DNA of 21,087 bases, taken from an uncultured Collinsella sp. (lineage in GTDB: Bacteria > Actinomycetota > Coriobacteriia > Coriobacteriales > Coriobacteriaceae). Made by a program: the position numbers and the translations under genes. The notes under the pieces are model-generated. The model was not told the DNA's origin. It searched no databases and saw only the letters and a program-made list of their open reading frames with translations. The stretch lies in the NCBI GenBank assembly GCA_900551975.1, contig URYA01000008.1:1-21087 (forward strand), read 5' to 3'. Below are positions 1 through 7,241 of this stretch, piece after piece (position 1 is the stretch's first letter; every line of letters starts with the position of its first letter).

Positions 1-798
1 GGCTTTATTACCCGTGCCGCCGCCGGTATCGTCTACGCCGTTGTCTTTATCCTGTGCCTGGTTTTGGGTATCGTGCCCACGGCCATCTTTGTTTCTGTCA
101 TGAGCGGTCTGTGCTGCTATGAGTTTTTCCGTATGACAAGGCTCGATGGCAAGATGGCTAACGAGCGCATGGGTATCGTTGCCGCCGTGCTCTTTCCGCT
201 GTCGGCGTTGGGCGATTCGATGTTGCTGAATGCCCTGCTTTTTGCCCTGATGCTCGCTGTGGGCATTTGGTATGTCTGGTCGCCGCGTACCCGCATCTCT
301 GATGTGGCCGTGACGCTCATGGGTCCCATCTACACTGGCTTTATGCTGTCGGCTATCGTGCTGCTGCGCGATGCCGTGCCCGGTTTTGCCGGCGCCCTGC
401 TTTCGGTGGGCGTTTGCGCGTCACTTTGGGTCTCTGACTCGTTTGCCTACATCGTGGGTAGCCGTATCGGCAAGCACAAGATGGTTCCTAAGATCTCTCC
501 CAAAAAGAGCTGGGAGGGGTTTGCCGGCGGCATCCTGGGCTCGGTTTTGATTTGGCTCATCCTGTGGGCGACGCATTTCTACAAGCTCAGCCTGCCCTAT
601 GCGCTGCTGTGCGGCGTGGTCGTGTCCATTCTGGGCGTTATCGGCGACCTTATCGAGTCGCGCATCAAGCGCGGTGTGGGCGTCAAGGATTCCGGCAACC
701 TTATCCCGGGCCACGGCGGCATGCTCGATCGTAGCGATTCGCTTATCTTCGGCTGCATCACCGCGCAGCTGATGCTGATGATCGGAGGCGTGCTGTAA
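1..798 (+). CDS. cdsA: Phosphatidate cytidylyltransferase (CDP-diglyceride synthase), 5'-truncated
   Basis: Integral membrane enzyme that makes CDP-diacylglycerol from phosphatidic acid and CTP, the branch point for bacterial phospholipids. The frame is open from base 1, so the true start lies upstream; 265 residues are visible, close to the family's usual ~270, and only a few N-terminal residues should be missing. Hydrophobic segments fill most of the protein. Near the C-terminus (about 661-735) is the CdsA signature: an S-R-I-K-R block, then V-K-D-S-G, then P-G-H-G-G-M-L-D-R-S-D with its metal and substrate-binding acidic residues. The stop overlaps the dxr start by one base (TAATG), so the two are translationally coupled. 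An internal ATG at 64 lies within a membrane segment and is not the likely start. Identification is secure. Confidence 0.93.
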   Translation, partial: GFITRAAAGIVYAVVFILCLVLGIVPTAIFVSVMSGLCCYEFFRMTRLDGKMANERMGIVAAVLFPLSALGDSMLLNALLFALMLAVGIWYVWSPRTRISDVAVTLMGPIYTGFMLSAIVLLRDAVPGFAGALLSVGVCASLWVSDSFAYIVGSRIGKHKMVPKISPKKSWEGFAGGILGSVLIWLILWATHFYKLSLPYALLCGVVVSILGVIGDLIESRIKRGVGVKDSGNLIPGHGGMLDRSDSLIFGCITAQLMLMIGGVL

Positions 799-2002
799 TG
801 TCCTTCCAGACGACGTATGGCTCCGATGGACGTCTCCGTGTTGCCATCCTGGGCTGTACGGGCTCTATCGGCACCCAGGCGCTCGATGTGTGCCGTCAGC
901 ATGCCGATCGACTACAGGTGACGGCGCTGTCCGTTAACTCCAGTACCTCCGAGCTCGTTGCCGCTGCCCGCGAGTTCTCGGTTTCGGCGGTTGCCGTGGC
1001 CGATGTCGCTCATGGCGATGACGCCGTGCTGCAGGAGTTGCCCGAGGGAACGAAGCTCGGTGTAGGCGCGCAAGCGGTTTGCGAGCTCGCATGTCGCGAT
1101 GATGTCGACTGCGTGCTTGTCGCTATTGTGGGCGCCGCCGGTCTCGAGGCGAGCCATGCGGCCCTGACCTCGAATAAGCGTCTTGCCCTTGCCAACAAGG
1201 AGTCCCTCGTCGTCGGTGGCGACTTGCTTATGCCGTTGGCGCAACCGGGCCAGCTTATTCCAGTCGACTCTGAGCACTCCGCCATCTTCCAGTGCTATCT
1301 GGGGGAGAATCCGCGCGAGGCTCATTGTATTTGGCTCACCTGCTCGGGCGGTCCGTTCTTTGGCCGTACGCGCGACGAGCTCGATCGCGTGACGCGTGCC
1401 GATGCCCTCGCACATCCCACGTGGGCCATGGGTGCCAAGATCACCATCGACTCCGCCACCCTCATGAACAAGGGCCTGGAGCGCATCGAGGCCATGCACC
1501 TGTTTAACTGCGACCTCGATTTCATTAACGTGGTCGTGCAGCGTCAGTCCAAGATTCACTCTATGGTCGAGTTCGCCGACGGCTCTGTGATGGCGCATCT
1601 CGGTGCTTCCGACATGCGTATTCCCATCCAGTTCGCGTTCTCGTATCCCGAGCGTTGGGATACTCCGGCGCCTCGTATCGATTTTCGCGAGTTGGGGCAG
1701 CTCACGTTTGATGCTGCCGACATGGATACCAGCCGGATCTGGATACCTTCCGCTGTCTGGCACTGGCCGAGCGTGCCGGCAAGACGGGTGGCACCATGCC
1801 GTGCGTGCTCAATGCCGCCAACGAGGTCGCCGTCGATGCCTTCCTGCGCGATGGCTGCAGCTTTACCGATATCGATCACATTGTGGAATCCTGCATGGAT
1901 GCCCACGATATGCAGGCGGTCGATTCGTTTGAGCAGCTTCGCGACATCGATGCGTGGGCGCGTGAAAAGGCTGCGCAGGTGCTCGCCGCAACCCGTTCCT
2001 AA
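798..2002 (+). pseudogene. dxr: 1-deoxy-D-xylulose 5-phosphate reductoisomerase, frame broken near codon 312
   Basis: Second enzyme of the MEP pathway: NADPH-dependent conversion of DXP to 2-C-methyl-D-erythritol 4-phosphate. The ATG at 798 follows a GGAGG at 784-788. Residues 1-311 are normal: NADPH loop GCTGSIG near 19-25, A-N-K-E-S-L, the metal/substrate block V-D-S-E-H-S-A-I, S-G-G-P-F, and H-P-T-W-A-M-G-A-K-I-T-I-D-S-A-T. After 1730 the frame goes wrong and ends at 2009 as nonsense. The proper C-terminal domain (T-F-R-C-L-A-L-A, then L-N-A-A-N-E-V-A-V) continues in another frame from 1748 to a stop at 2000-2002. Removing 17 bases (1731-1747) restores one continuous reductoisomerase of normal length. 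Dxr should be essential where MEP is the only isoprenoid route, so an assembly error is more likely than a real null allele; see findings. Confidence 0.85.
1724..1747 (+). repeat. 17-bp imperfect tandem duplication that breaks dxr
   Basis: GGATACC occurs at 1724-1730 and again at 1741-1747, exactly 17 bases apart. Upstream context GCCGACATGGATACC (A-D-M-D-T) and the following GCCGGATCTGGATACC (read in the restored frame as P-D-L-D-T) look like two versions of the same coding site laid end to end. The extra length is not a multiple of three and shifts the dxr frame. Confidence 0.8.
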
Positions 2003-2027
2003 CCCATAAGGATTGCTATTTCGTTTT

Positions 2028-3389
2028 ATGGATACTGTTCTGAGCGTTCTCTCATCGGTCTTTTGGGGCCTGCTGATGCTTTCCGTCCTCGTGTTTTTGC
2101 ACGAGGGTGGCCACTTTTTGGCGGCGCGTGCCTGTGGCGTCCGTGTGACCGAGTTCTTTTTGGGCCTGCCGTGCCGCTTTGACATCCATTACACGTCGCG
2201 TCGCATTGGAACCAAGTTTGGCGTGACCCCGCTGCTGCTGGGTGGCTACGCTGCCATTTGCGGTATGGATCCGACCGACGTCTCGTGCGCCGATCGCGTG
2301 CTCGCGGCTATCTATCGTCATGGTCGCGTGACCGTGGCCGACCTTGCCGCCGAACTCGAGCTGTCCGAGGAGGATGCGCTCGAGGCTTGTGCTCTGTTGC
2401 TGGGCTGGGGCTCCATCGCACCTTGGTATGAGGAAGGGGAGAAGCCCTCACCGAGCTACTATCCCACCAAGTATCGGACACTGCCTCGAGATGCTGCGGG
2501 TTACACCACCTTTGACGGCCGCCGGTTCGATCGAGAGCATGCGACTGCCGAGGGCGATGTGTGGGAGCTGCCGTGCGGCGAGGCTGATTTCTTGGCGCAA
2601 GAGCGCTCGCACACTTATCTTGGCCAGGGCTTTCTCAAGCGCGCCTTTATGCTGCTCGCGGGCATTCTCGTCAATATCCTGACGGGTTTTTTGCTCCTTA
2701 TGAGCATCTATTCCATTGCGGGTGTCACCGTGCCGATGGATACCAACGTGATCGGTCAGGTTGACGAGGGGTCTATTGCCGCCAAGGCGGGTATCGAGGC
2801 CGGTGATGCGATCCTTTCGGTCGACGGTGTCTCATGTTCCACTTGGATGGACGTCTACGATGCTATCGGCAAGGCCGCCGGTAAGGACGATATCGCCATT
2901 GAGTATGAGCGCGACGGCAAGCAGCATTCGACCTCGGTTGCGCTCAAAGAGGACGAGCGGTTAGGTGTGTATGCTTCTACGGAGGTAGTCCGTTTGGACC
3001 CCATCACCTCGGCGCGTCTGTCATTCTCCTATGTTGTGCAGACCGCGGAGGGCGTGATGCGCCTGCTCCAGCCGCAGCATACGATGGAGATTCTCGATCA
3101 GTCTTCTTCGATCGTGGGTATTAGCGTTATGTCCTCACAGGCTGCTGCTGCCGGCCCTGCCACGTTCCTTTCGTTTGCCGCCCTCATTTCGTTCTCGCTT
3201 GGCTTTATGAACCTGCTGCCCATCCCACCACTCGATGGCGGCAAGCTGGTCATCGAGATCATTCAAAAGATTGTGGGCCGCGAGCTTCCGCTCAAGGTCC
3301 AGACGATTGTGAGCTATGTGGGCATCGCGCTCTTTGCGCTGCTGTTGGTCTATATGCTTCGTTCCGACATCCTTCGATTTATTCTGTAG
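2028..3389 (+). CDS. rseP: RseP-like membrane site-2 zinc metalloprotease with an inserted winged-helix-like region
   Basis: Intramembrane protease family M50B (RseP/Rip1), which cleaves membrane-bound anti-sigma factors or signal remnants. The zinc motif HEGGH is at residues 25-29 in the first membrane segment, and the second motif (N395, then P-L-D-G-G at 401-405) is near the C-terminus. A PDZ domain spans about 237-308. Between the conserved G-G-Y...C-G-M-D-P (72-82) and the next membrane helix (about 202-232) lie ~120 extra residues. Of these, 84-135 look like a winged-helix fold (R-V-T-V-A-D-L-A-A-E-L then S-E-E-D-A-L-E-A), followed by an acidic/aromatic linker. The ATG at 2028 is chosen, with AAGGAT at 2008-2013; a TTG at 2013 would overlap that site. 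Product is 453 residues. It sits between dxr and ispG, a common actinobacterial arrangement. The substrate is unknown. Confidence 0.9.
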   Translation: MDTVLSVLSSVFWGLLMLSVLVFLHEGGHFLAARACGVRVTEFFLGLPCRFDIHYTSRRIGTKFGVTPLLLGGYAAICGMDPTDVSCADRVLAAIYRHGRVTVADLAAELELSEEDALEACALLLGWGSIAPWYEEGEKPSPSYYPTKYRTLPRDAAGYTTFDGRRFDREHATAEGDVWELPCGEADFLAQERSHTYLGQGFLKRAFMLLAGILVNILTGFLLLMSIYSIAGVTVPMDTNVIGQVDEGSIAAKAGIEAGDAILSVDGVSCSTWMDVYDAIGKAAGKDDIAIEYERDGKQHSTSVALKEDERLGVYASTEVVRLDPITSARLSFSYVVQTAEGVMRLLQPQHTMEILDQSSSIVGISVMSSQAAAAGPATFLSFAALISFSLGFMNLLPIPPLDGGKLVIEIIQKIVGRELPLKVQTIVSYVGIALFALLLVYMLRSDILRFIL

Positions 3390-3402
3390 GGGAGTGTTTG
3401 GA

Positions 3403-4485
3403 TTGTCTTTATCCCATCCTTTGCCTCGTGAGTTGACGCGCCCCGTGCATGTGGGCGGTGTGCAGATCGGTGGCGGTGCGCCGGTGGTGGTCCAATCCAT
3501 GACCTGCACCGATTCCGCTGATGCCCAGGCAACGCTTGCGCAAGTGTGCGCGTTGGCGCAGGCTGGCTGCGATATCGTGCGTGTGAGCGTGCCCACTGAG
3601 GCCGCGCTTGAGGGTTTCCGCACCATCTGTGCCGAGTCTCCGGTGCCAATCGTTGCCGATATCCACTTTAACCACAAGCTGGCCATTGGCGCTGTGGAGG
3701 CTGGTGCCGCCAAGCTCCGCATCAATCCCGGCAACATTGGCGATTGGGCCAAGGTTGATGCCGTGATCGATGCCGCGGGCGCCGCTGGGTGCGCGATTCG
3801 CATTGGCGTGAACGCGGGCTCGCTTGAGCAGGATATCGCCGAGCGCGAAGACCTCACGCAGCCCGAAAAGCTCGTGATGTCGAGCGAGCGTTTCGTCAAG
3901 CATTTTGAAGACCGCGGCTTTACGAACATTGTGCTTTCGGCCAAGGCCCATAGCGTGCAAACGACGCTCGATACCTATCGAGCCCTGTCGCGTGAGATTC
4001 CCCACGTTCCGCTTCACCTGGGCGTAACCGAGGCGGGTACCAAGCTTCAGGGCACCATTAAGAGCTCTGTAGGCTTGGGTATCTTGCTTTCCGAAGGCAT
4101 TGGCGACACCATGCGTGTGTCGCTCACGGCCGATCCGGTTGAGGAGCCGCCGGTCGCTTGGGGTATTCTGCAGTCGCTGGGCCTGCGTCGCCGTGGCCCC
4201 GAGATTGTCTCGTGCCCCACATGTGCGCGCTGTCAGGTTAACCTCATTCCCATCGCCGAGGAGGTTACCGAGCGGCTTAAGAACTACTCCGCGCCGCTTT
4301 CGATCGCCGTGATGGGATGTGCCGTTAATGGCCCCGGCGAGGCTTCCGACGCCGACCTAGGTGTGGCCTGTGGACGAGGTCAGGGCCTGCTCTTTTCGCA
4401 TGGCCAGATCATTGGTAAAGTAGCTGAGGATCAAATTGTCGACGCGCTCATGGCCGAGGTCGACAAGCTTATTGAGGAGAAATAA
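3403..4485 (+). CDS. ispG: 4-hydroxy-3-methylbut-2-en-1-yl diphosphate synthase (flavodoxin/ferredoxin), GcpE
   Basis: Penultimate MEP-pathway enzyme, a [4Fe-4S] reductase that converts MEcPP to HMBPP with electrons from ferredoxin or flavodoxin. The TIM-barrel part opens with V-H-V-G-G-V-Q-I-G-G and V-V-V-Q-S-M-T. The cluster ligands are visible near the C-terminus: S-C-P-T-C-A-R-C (C-x2-C) and M-G-C-A-V-N-G-P-G-E-A. The frame is open further upstream, but the best start is TTG at 3403, eight bases after AGGGGAG (3388-3394) that overlaps the rseP stop; GTG at 3394 has no room for a binding site. Product is 360 residues, the usual size for the short bacterial form. The 13-base gap from rseP and direct abutment to proS indicate one transcript. 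Confidence 0.94.
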   Translation: MSLSHPLPRELTRPVHVGGVQIGGGAPVVVQSMTCTDSADAQATLAQVCALAQAGCDIVRVSVPTEAALEGFRTICAESPVPIVADIHFNHKLAIGAVEAGAAKLRINPGNIGDWAKVDAVIDAAGAAGCAIRIGVNAGSLEQDIAEREDLTQPEKLVMSSERFVKHFEDRGFTNIVLSAKAHSVQTTLDTYRALSREIPHVPLHLGVTEAGTKLQGTIKSSVGLGILLSEGIGDTMRVSLTADPVEEPPVAWGILQSLGLRRRGPEIVSCPTCARCQVNLIPIAEEVTERLKNYSAPLSIAVMGCAVNGPGEASDADLGVACGRGQGLLFSHGQIIGKVAEDQIVDALMAEVDKLIEEK

Positions 4486-6207
4486 ATGACTCGAGCAATG
4501 TATATGTCTAAGCTCTATGCGCCGACGCTTAAAGAGGATCCGGCCGATGCCGAGCTTGCGAGCCATCGCCTGCTGCTTCGCGCTGGCATGATCCGCAAGG
4601 AGGCCGCCGGTCTGTATTCTTATCTGCCGCTCGCATGGCGCTCGATCCGCAAGATCGAGAACATCGTGCGCGACGAGATGGATGCTGCCGGCGCCCAGGA
4701 GCTCATGATGCCCATTATGGTCGATGCCGAGCTGTGGCGTGAGTCCGGCCGCATCGATGCCTATGGCAAGGAGCTCGTGCGCTTTGATGACCGCCACGGC
4801 CGCGAGTTTGTTCTCGGACCCACGCACGAGGAGACCGTGACTGCCCTGGTGCGCAATGAGCTGCGTTCCTACAAGCAGCTGCCGGTGAACCTCTATCACA
4901 TCCAGGATAAGTTCCGCGACGAGTTCCGTCCCCGCTTTGGCCTGATGCGCGGCCGTGAGTTCATCATGAAGGACGCCTACAGCTTCTCCGCCACGCAGGA
5001 GAGCCTGCAGGAGGAGTACGACAAGATGAAGCAGGCCTACGCTAACATCTGTGAGCGCTGCTACATTAAGGCCCTGCCCGTCGTTGCCGACTCCGGTGAG
5101 ATCGGTGGCGATACCTCCGTCGAGTACATGGCTTTGGCCGACGCCGGTGAGGCTTCGCTGGTCTACTGCGACGAGTGCGGCTTTGCTGCCGATGACGAGG
5201 CCGCAAGTACCAAGGTCGTTGTGACCGAGGGTCCTGGCGACGGTACGCTTACCAAGGTCGAGACTCCGGGTATGGGCACCATCGAGGCCGTTGCAAAGTT
5301 CTTCGGCTTCCCCGAGAACGGCACGCGCAAGTCGCTGGCACTCATCGACGCTGAGGGCAAGCCTGTCGTGGCCATCGTTCCGGGCGATCATGAACTCAAC
5401 GACTGCAAGGCCGAGCATGTCTTTGGCAAGGGCTATCGCATGATGACCGATGAGGAGCTTCAGGCGAACGGCCTGCACAAGGGCTTTATCGGACCGGTCA
5501 ACCTGCCCGAGGGCATCCGTCTGGTGTGCGACGAGAGCCTGCGCGAGTCCAAGCAGTGGGCCTGCGGTGCCAACGAGGTCGATTATCACTTTACCGGTGC
5601 CTGCCCCGAGCGCGACTTTACCGTCGACGAGTGGGCCGACCTGGTCACCGTCGTTGCCGGCGACCCCTGCCCGCACTGCGGCAAGCCGCTCTCCGCTGCA
5701 CGCGGCATCGAGGTCTCTCAGGTCTTCCAGCTTGGCACCAAGTATTCCGAGGCCATGGGTGCCACCTTTATGGACGAGGACGGCAAGGAGAAGCCGCTGA
5801 TCATGGGCTGCTACGGCGTTGGTGTGTCCCGCTCGCTCGCTGCCGTCGTGGAGCAGCACAACGACGAGCACGGCATCGTCTGGCCGGTCTCCGTTGCCCC
5901 GTACGAGGTTGCGGTGATTCCGCTCGACCCCAAGAAGGAGGAGTGCGCTTCCGTCTGCGAGCAGATCGTTGATGGCCTGTGCGCCGAGGGTATCGAGGTT
6001 GTCGTCGACGATCGCGATGAGCGTCCCGGCTTTAAGTTTGCCGACAACGACCTTATGGGCTTCCCGTATCAGGTGGTGCTCGGCAAGCGTGGCCTTAAGA
6101 ACGGCACCGTCGAGCTCAAGGACCGTGCCACGGGCGAGCGCGAGGACGTGGCGATCGACGAGGTCGTCACCAAGGTTGCCGAGCTTGTGAAGGCGGCCCG
6201 CCGTTAA
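4486..6207 (+). CDS. proS: Prolyl-tRNA synthetase, bacterial type with editing domain
   Basis: Class II aminoacyl-tRNA synthetase charging tRNA-Pro in the cytoplasm. Its 573 residues match the bacterial (E. coli-like) form. Class II motifs are visible: motif 1 around residues 72-90 (M-M-P-I-M then E-L-W-R-E-S-G-R), motif 2 around 137-160 (F-R-D-E-F-R-P-R-F-G-L-M-R-G-R-E-F), and motif 3 near 440-452 (G-C-Y-G-V-G-V-S-R). The ~180 residues between motifs 2 and 3 form the INS/YbaK-type editing domain, with C-D-E-C and C-P-H-C pairs at its edges. A C-terminal anticodon-binding domain follows. The ATG abuts the ispG TAA, with GAGGAGA at 4474-4480. Last gene of the cluster, followed by a strong terminator. 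Confidence 0.96.
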   Translation: MTRAMYMSKLYAPTLKEDPADAELASHRLLLRAGMIRKEAAGLYSYLPLAWRSIRKIENIVRDEMDAAGAQELMMPIMVDAELWRESGRIDAYGKELVRFDDRHGREFVLGPTHEETVTALVRNELRSYKQLPVNLYHIQDKFRDEFRPRFGLMRGREFIMKDAYSFSATQESLQEEYDKMKQAYANICERCYIKALPVVADSGEIGGDTSVEYMALADAGEASLVYCDECGFAADDEAASTKVVVTEGPGDGTLTKVETPGMGTIEAVAKFFGFPENGTRKSLALIDAEGKPVVAIVPGDHELNDCKAEHVFGKGYRMMTDEELQANGLHKGFIGPVNLPEGIRLVCDESLRESKQWACGANEVDYHFTGACPERDFTVDEWADLVTVVAGDPCPHCGKPLSAARGIEVSQVFQLGTKYSEAMGATFMDEDGKEKPLIMGCYGVGVSRSLAAVVEQHNDEHGIVWPVSVAPYEVAVIPLDPKKEECASVCEQIVDGLCAEGIEVVVDDRDERPGFKFADNDLMGFPYQVVLGKRGLKNGTVELKDRATGEREDVAIDEVVTKVAELVKAARR

Positions 6208-6238
6208 TCGGCGATTTCGCTTGTAGTTCGATATACGG

Positions 6239-6287
6239 GACGGCCCCTGCATTTCTCCAGATCGGGGAGATGCGGGGCCGTCCTTTT
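6239..6287 (+). terminator. Intrinsic terminator after proS
   Basis: GACGGCCCC (from 6239) pairs with GGGGCCGTC (to 6282), and the inner arms TGCATTTCTCC / GGGGAGATGC extend the stem with minor mismatch. It is followed by CTTTTAT. Position just downstream of the proS stop fits the end of the cdsA-proS transcript. Confidence 0.85.
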
Positions 6288-6310
6288 ATCTTGAAGCATC
6301 CTCGATATCT

Positions 6311-6355
6311 AAAAGGAAAACCCCACAGCCTATGCGAGCTGCGGGGTTTTCCTTT
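6311..6355 (-). terminator. Intrinsic terminator for the minus-strand phosphotransferase gene (possibly bidirectional)
   Basis: An 18-bp stem with one mismatched pair joins 6312-6329 and 6338-6355 around an 8-base loop. A-rich sequence at 6311-6314 gives a short U run on the minus strand, and TTTTCCTTT at the other end gives partial function on the plus strand. It lies between two convergent genes. Confidence 0.75.
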
Positions 6356-6387
6356 GTGCCTCCGATGCGAAATGAATCGCTCAGATA

Positions 6388-7152
6388 TTACTGATAATCG
6401 ACGACGTCGATCCAGTTCTTCAGGAACTCATCGTTCACGTTGCGCTTACGAGCGAGCTCGGAAGCGGCGACGATGCTCGTCCACTGACGCACGACCTGCA
6501 TGGGCATGTCGGCGCGGTCGCAGTAGAGCTCCAGGTAGGCCTCAGCCTGATCCTTGCTGTTGAGGGCGAAGAGCAGGTAGGTGGTGGCAACGTCGGCAGC
6601 AGGGGAGCCCTGGGTGGCGTGTGCCCAGTCGCAGACATAGAGCTGGCCGTCGTCGCCGACGATGACGTTGGAGGGGTTGAAGTCGCCGTGGCAGACCTTG
6701 AACTCCTTGGTCATGCCGTCCAAACGCTCCTGAAGGTTGTAGCGCGTGGTGGCATTGAGCTGATCAAGGCTGTCGATCATGCGGGCGAACTTGTCGCGCT
6801 GACGGTTGAGCAGCGGGGAGGTGTAGCCGTGGATCTCGATCTGAAGGTCGACGAACATCTCGAGGTACTCACCAAAGCGCTGGGGCTCGGCAGTCATCTT
6901 CTCGGCAAGGGTGGTGCCCGGAACCTTCTCGGTCACGAGCGCCCAGCCGTTGGCGTTCTCGAGCTGGGAAACCTCGAGAGCCTTGGGGCTGCGGATGCCG
7001 CACTCATTGATGCGGGCAAGATTCAAAGCCTCGTTGAACACGTCGGAGACAGGCTTGGTCTCGTTAAAGACCTTGACGATCTTGTCGCCCAGGTCGTAAA
7101 CGACCTTGTTGCCACGGCGGACGAGCTCGGTCTTGGAATCGGGTAGCAGCAT
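6388..7152 (-). CDS. APH/choline-kinase-fold phosphotransferase, substrate unknown
   Basis: A small kinase of the aminoglycoside phosphotransferase / choline kinase superfamily, 254 residues, predicted soluble. The kinase signature is visible: catalytic loop H-G-D-F-N-P-S-N at residues 155-162 (D157 as catalytic base, N162 as metal ligand) and D-W-A-H-A with D175 as the second metal ligand. An N-terminal lobe carries Y-D-L-G-D-K-I-V-K-V-F, with a candidate ATP-binding lysine near 25-27. The ATG at 7152 is preceded on the minus strand by AAAGGA with a seven-base spacer. It lies downstream of adhE in the same orientation, separated by a hairpin, and converges on proS. Nothing in the context names a substrate. 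Many such genes in gut bacteria are not antibiotic-resistance enzymes, so I do not call it one. Confidence 0.85.
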   Translation of the reverse strand: MLLPDSKTELVRRGNKVVYDLGDKIVKVFNETKPVSDVFNEALNLARINECGIRSPKALEVSQLENANGWALVTEKVPGTTLAEKMTAEPQRFGEYLEMFVDLQIEIHGYTSPLLNRQRDKFARMIDSLDQLNATTRYNLQERLDGMTKEFKVCHGDFNPSNVIVGDDGQLYVCDWAHATQGSPAADVATTYLLFALNSKDQAEAYLELYCDRADMPMQVVRQWTSIVAASELARKRNVNDEFLKNWIDVVDYQ

Positions 7153-7185
7153 GGTTGCATCCTTTCAACGATGCGATAGAAGCGA

Positions 7186-7222
7186 CGGCGGGGGTGTGTG
7201 AAACACCCGTGCACCCCCGCCG
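7186..7222 (-). other. Strong GC-rich hairpin between adhE and the phosphotransferase gene
   Basis: An 11-bp perfect stem (7186-7196 with 7212-7222) encloses a 15-base loop. On the minus strand there is no U run after the stem; the T-rich stretch comes before it. It therefore does not look like a standard intrinsic terminator for adhE, but could be a pause site, an RNA-stability element or a weak terminator. An alternative 6-bp stem (7192-7197 with 7203-7208) overlaps it. Confidence 0.5.
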
Positions 7223-7241
7223 CAAAAAACCGTGCTAAAAA

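Noticed and set aside
1796..2002. Separate small gene beginning at an ATG with V-L-N-A-A-N-E
   Set aside because: It is the C-terminal domain of Dxr out of frame with the rest, not an independent gene. No ribosome-binding site precedes the ATG.
4357..6252. A 631-codon open frame on the minus strand, opposite proS
   Set aside because: It is a complement-strand shadow of proS, low in complexity and without recognisable motifs. The sense strand is a complete prolyl-tRNA synthetase.
6388..7152. Aminoglycoside resistance gene
   Set aside because: The fold signature is shared by many housekeeping kinases, and there is no mobile context or resistance neighbour.
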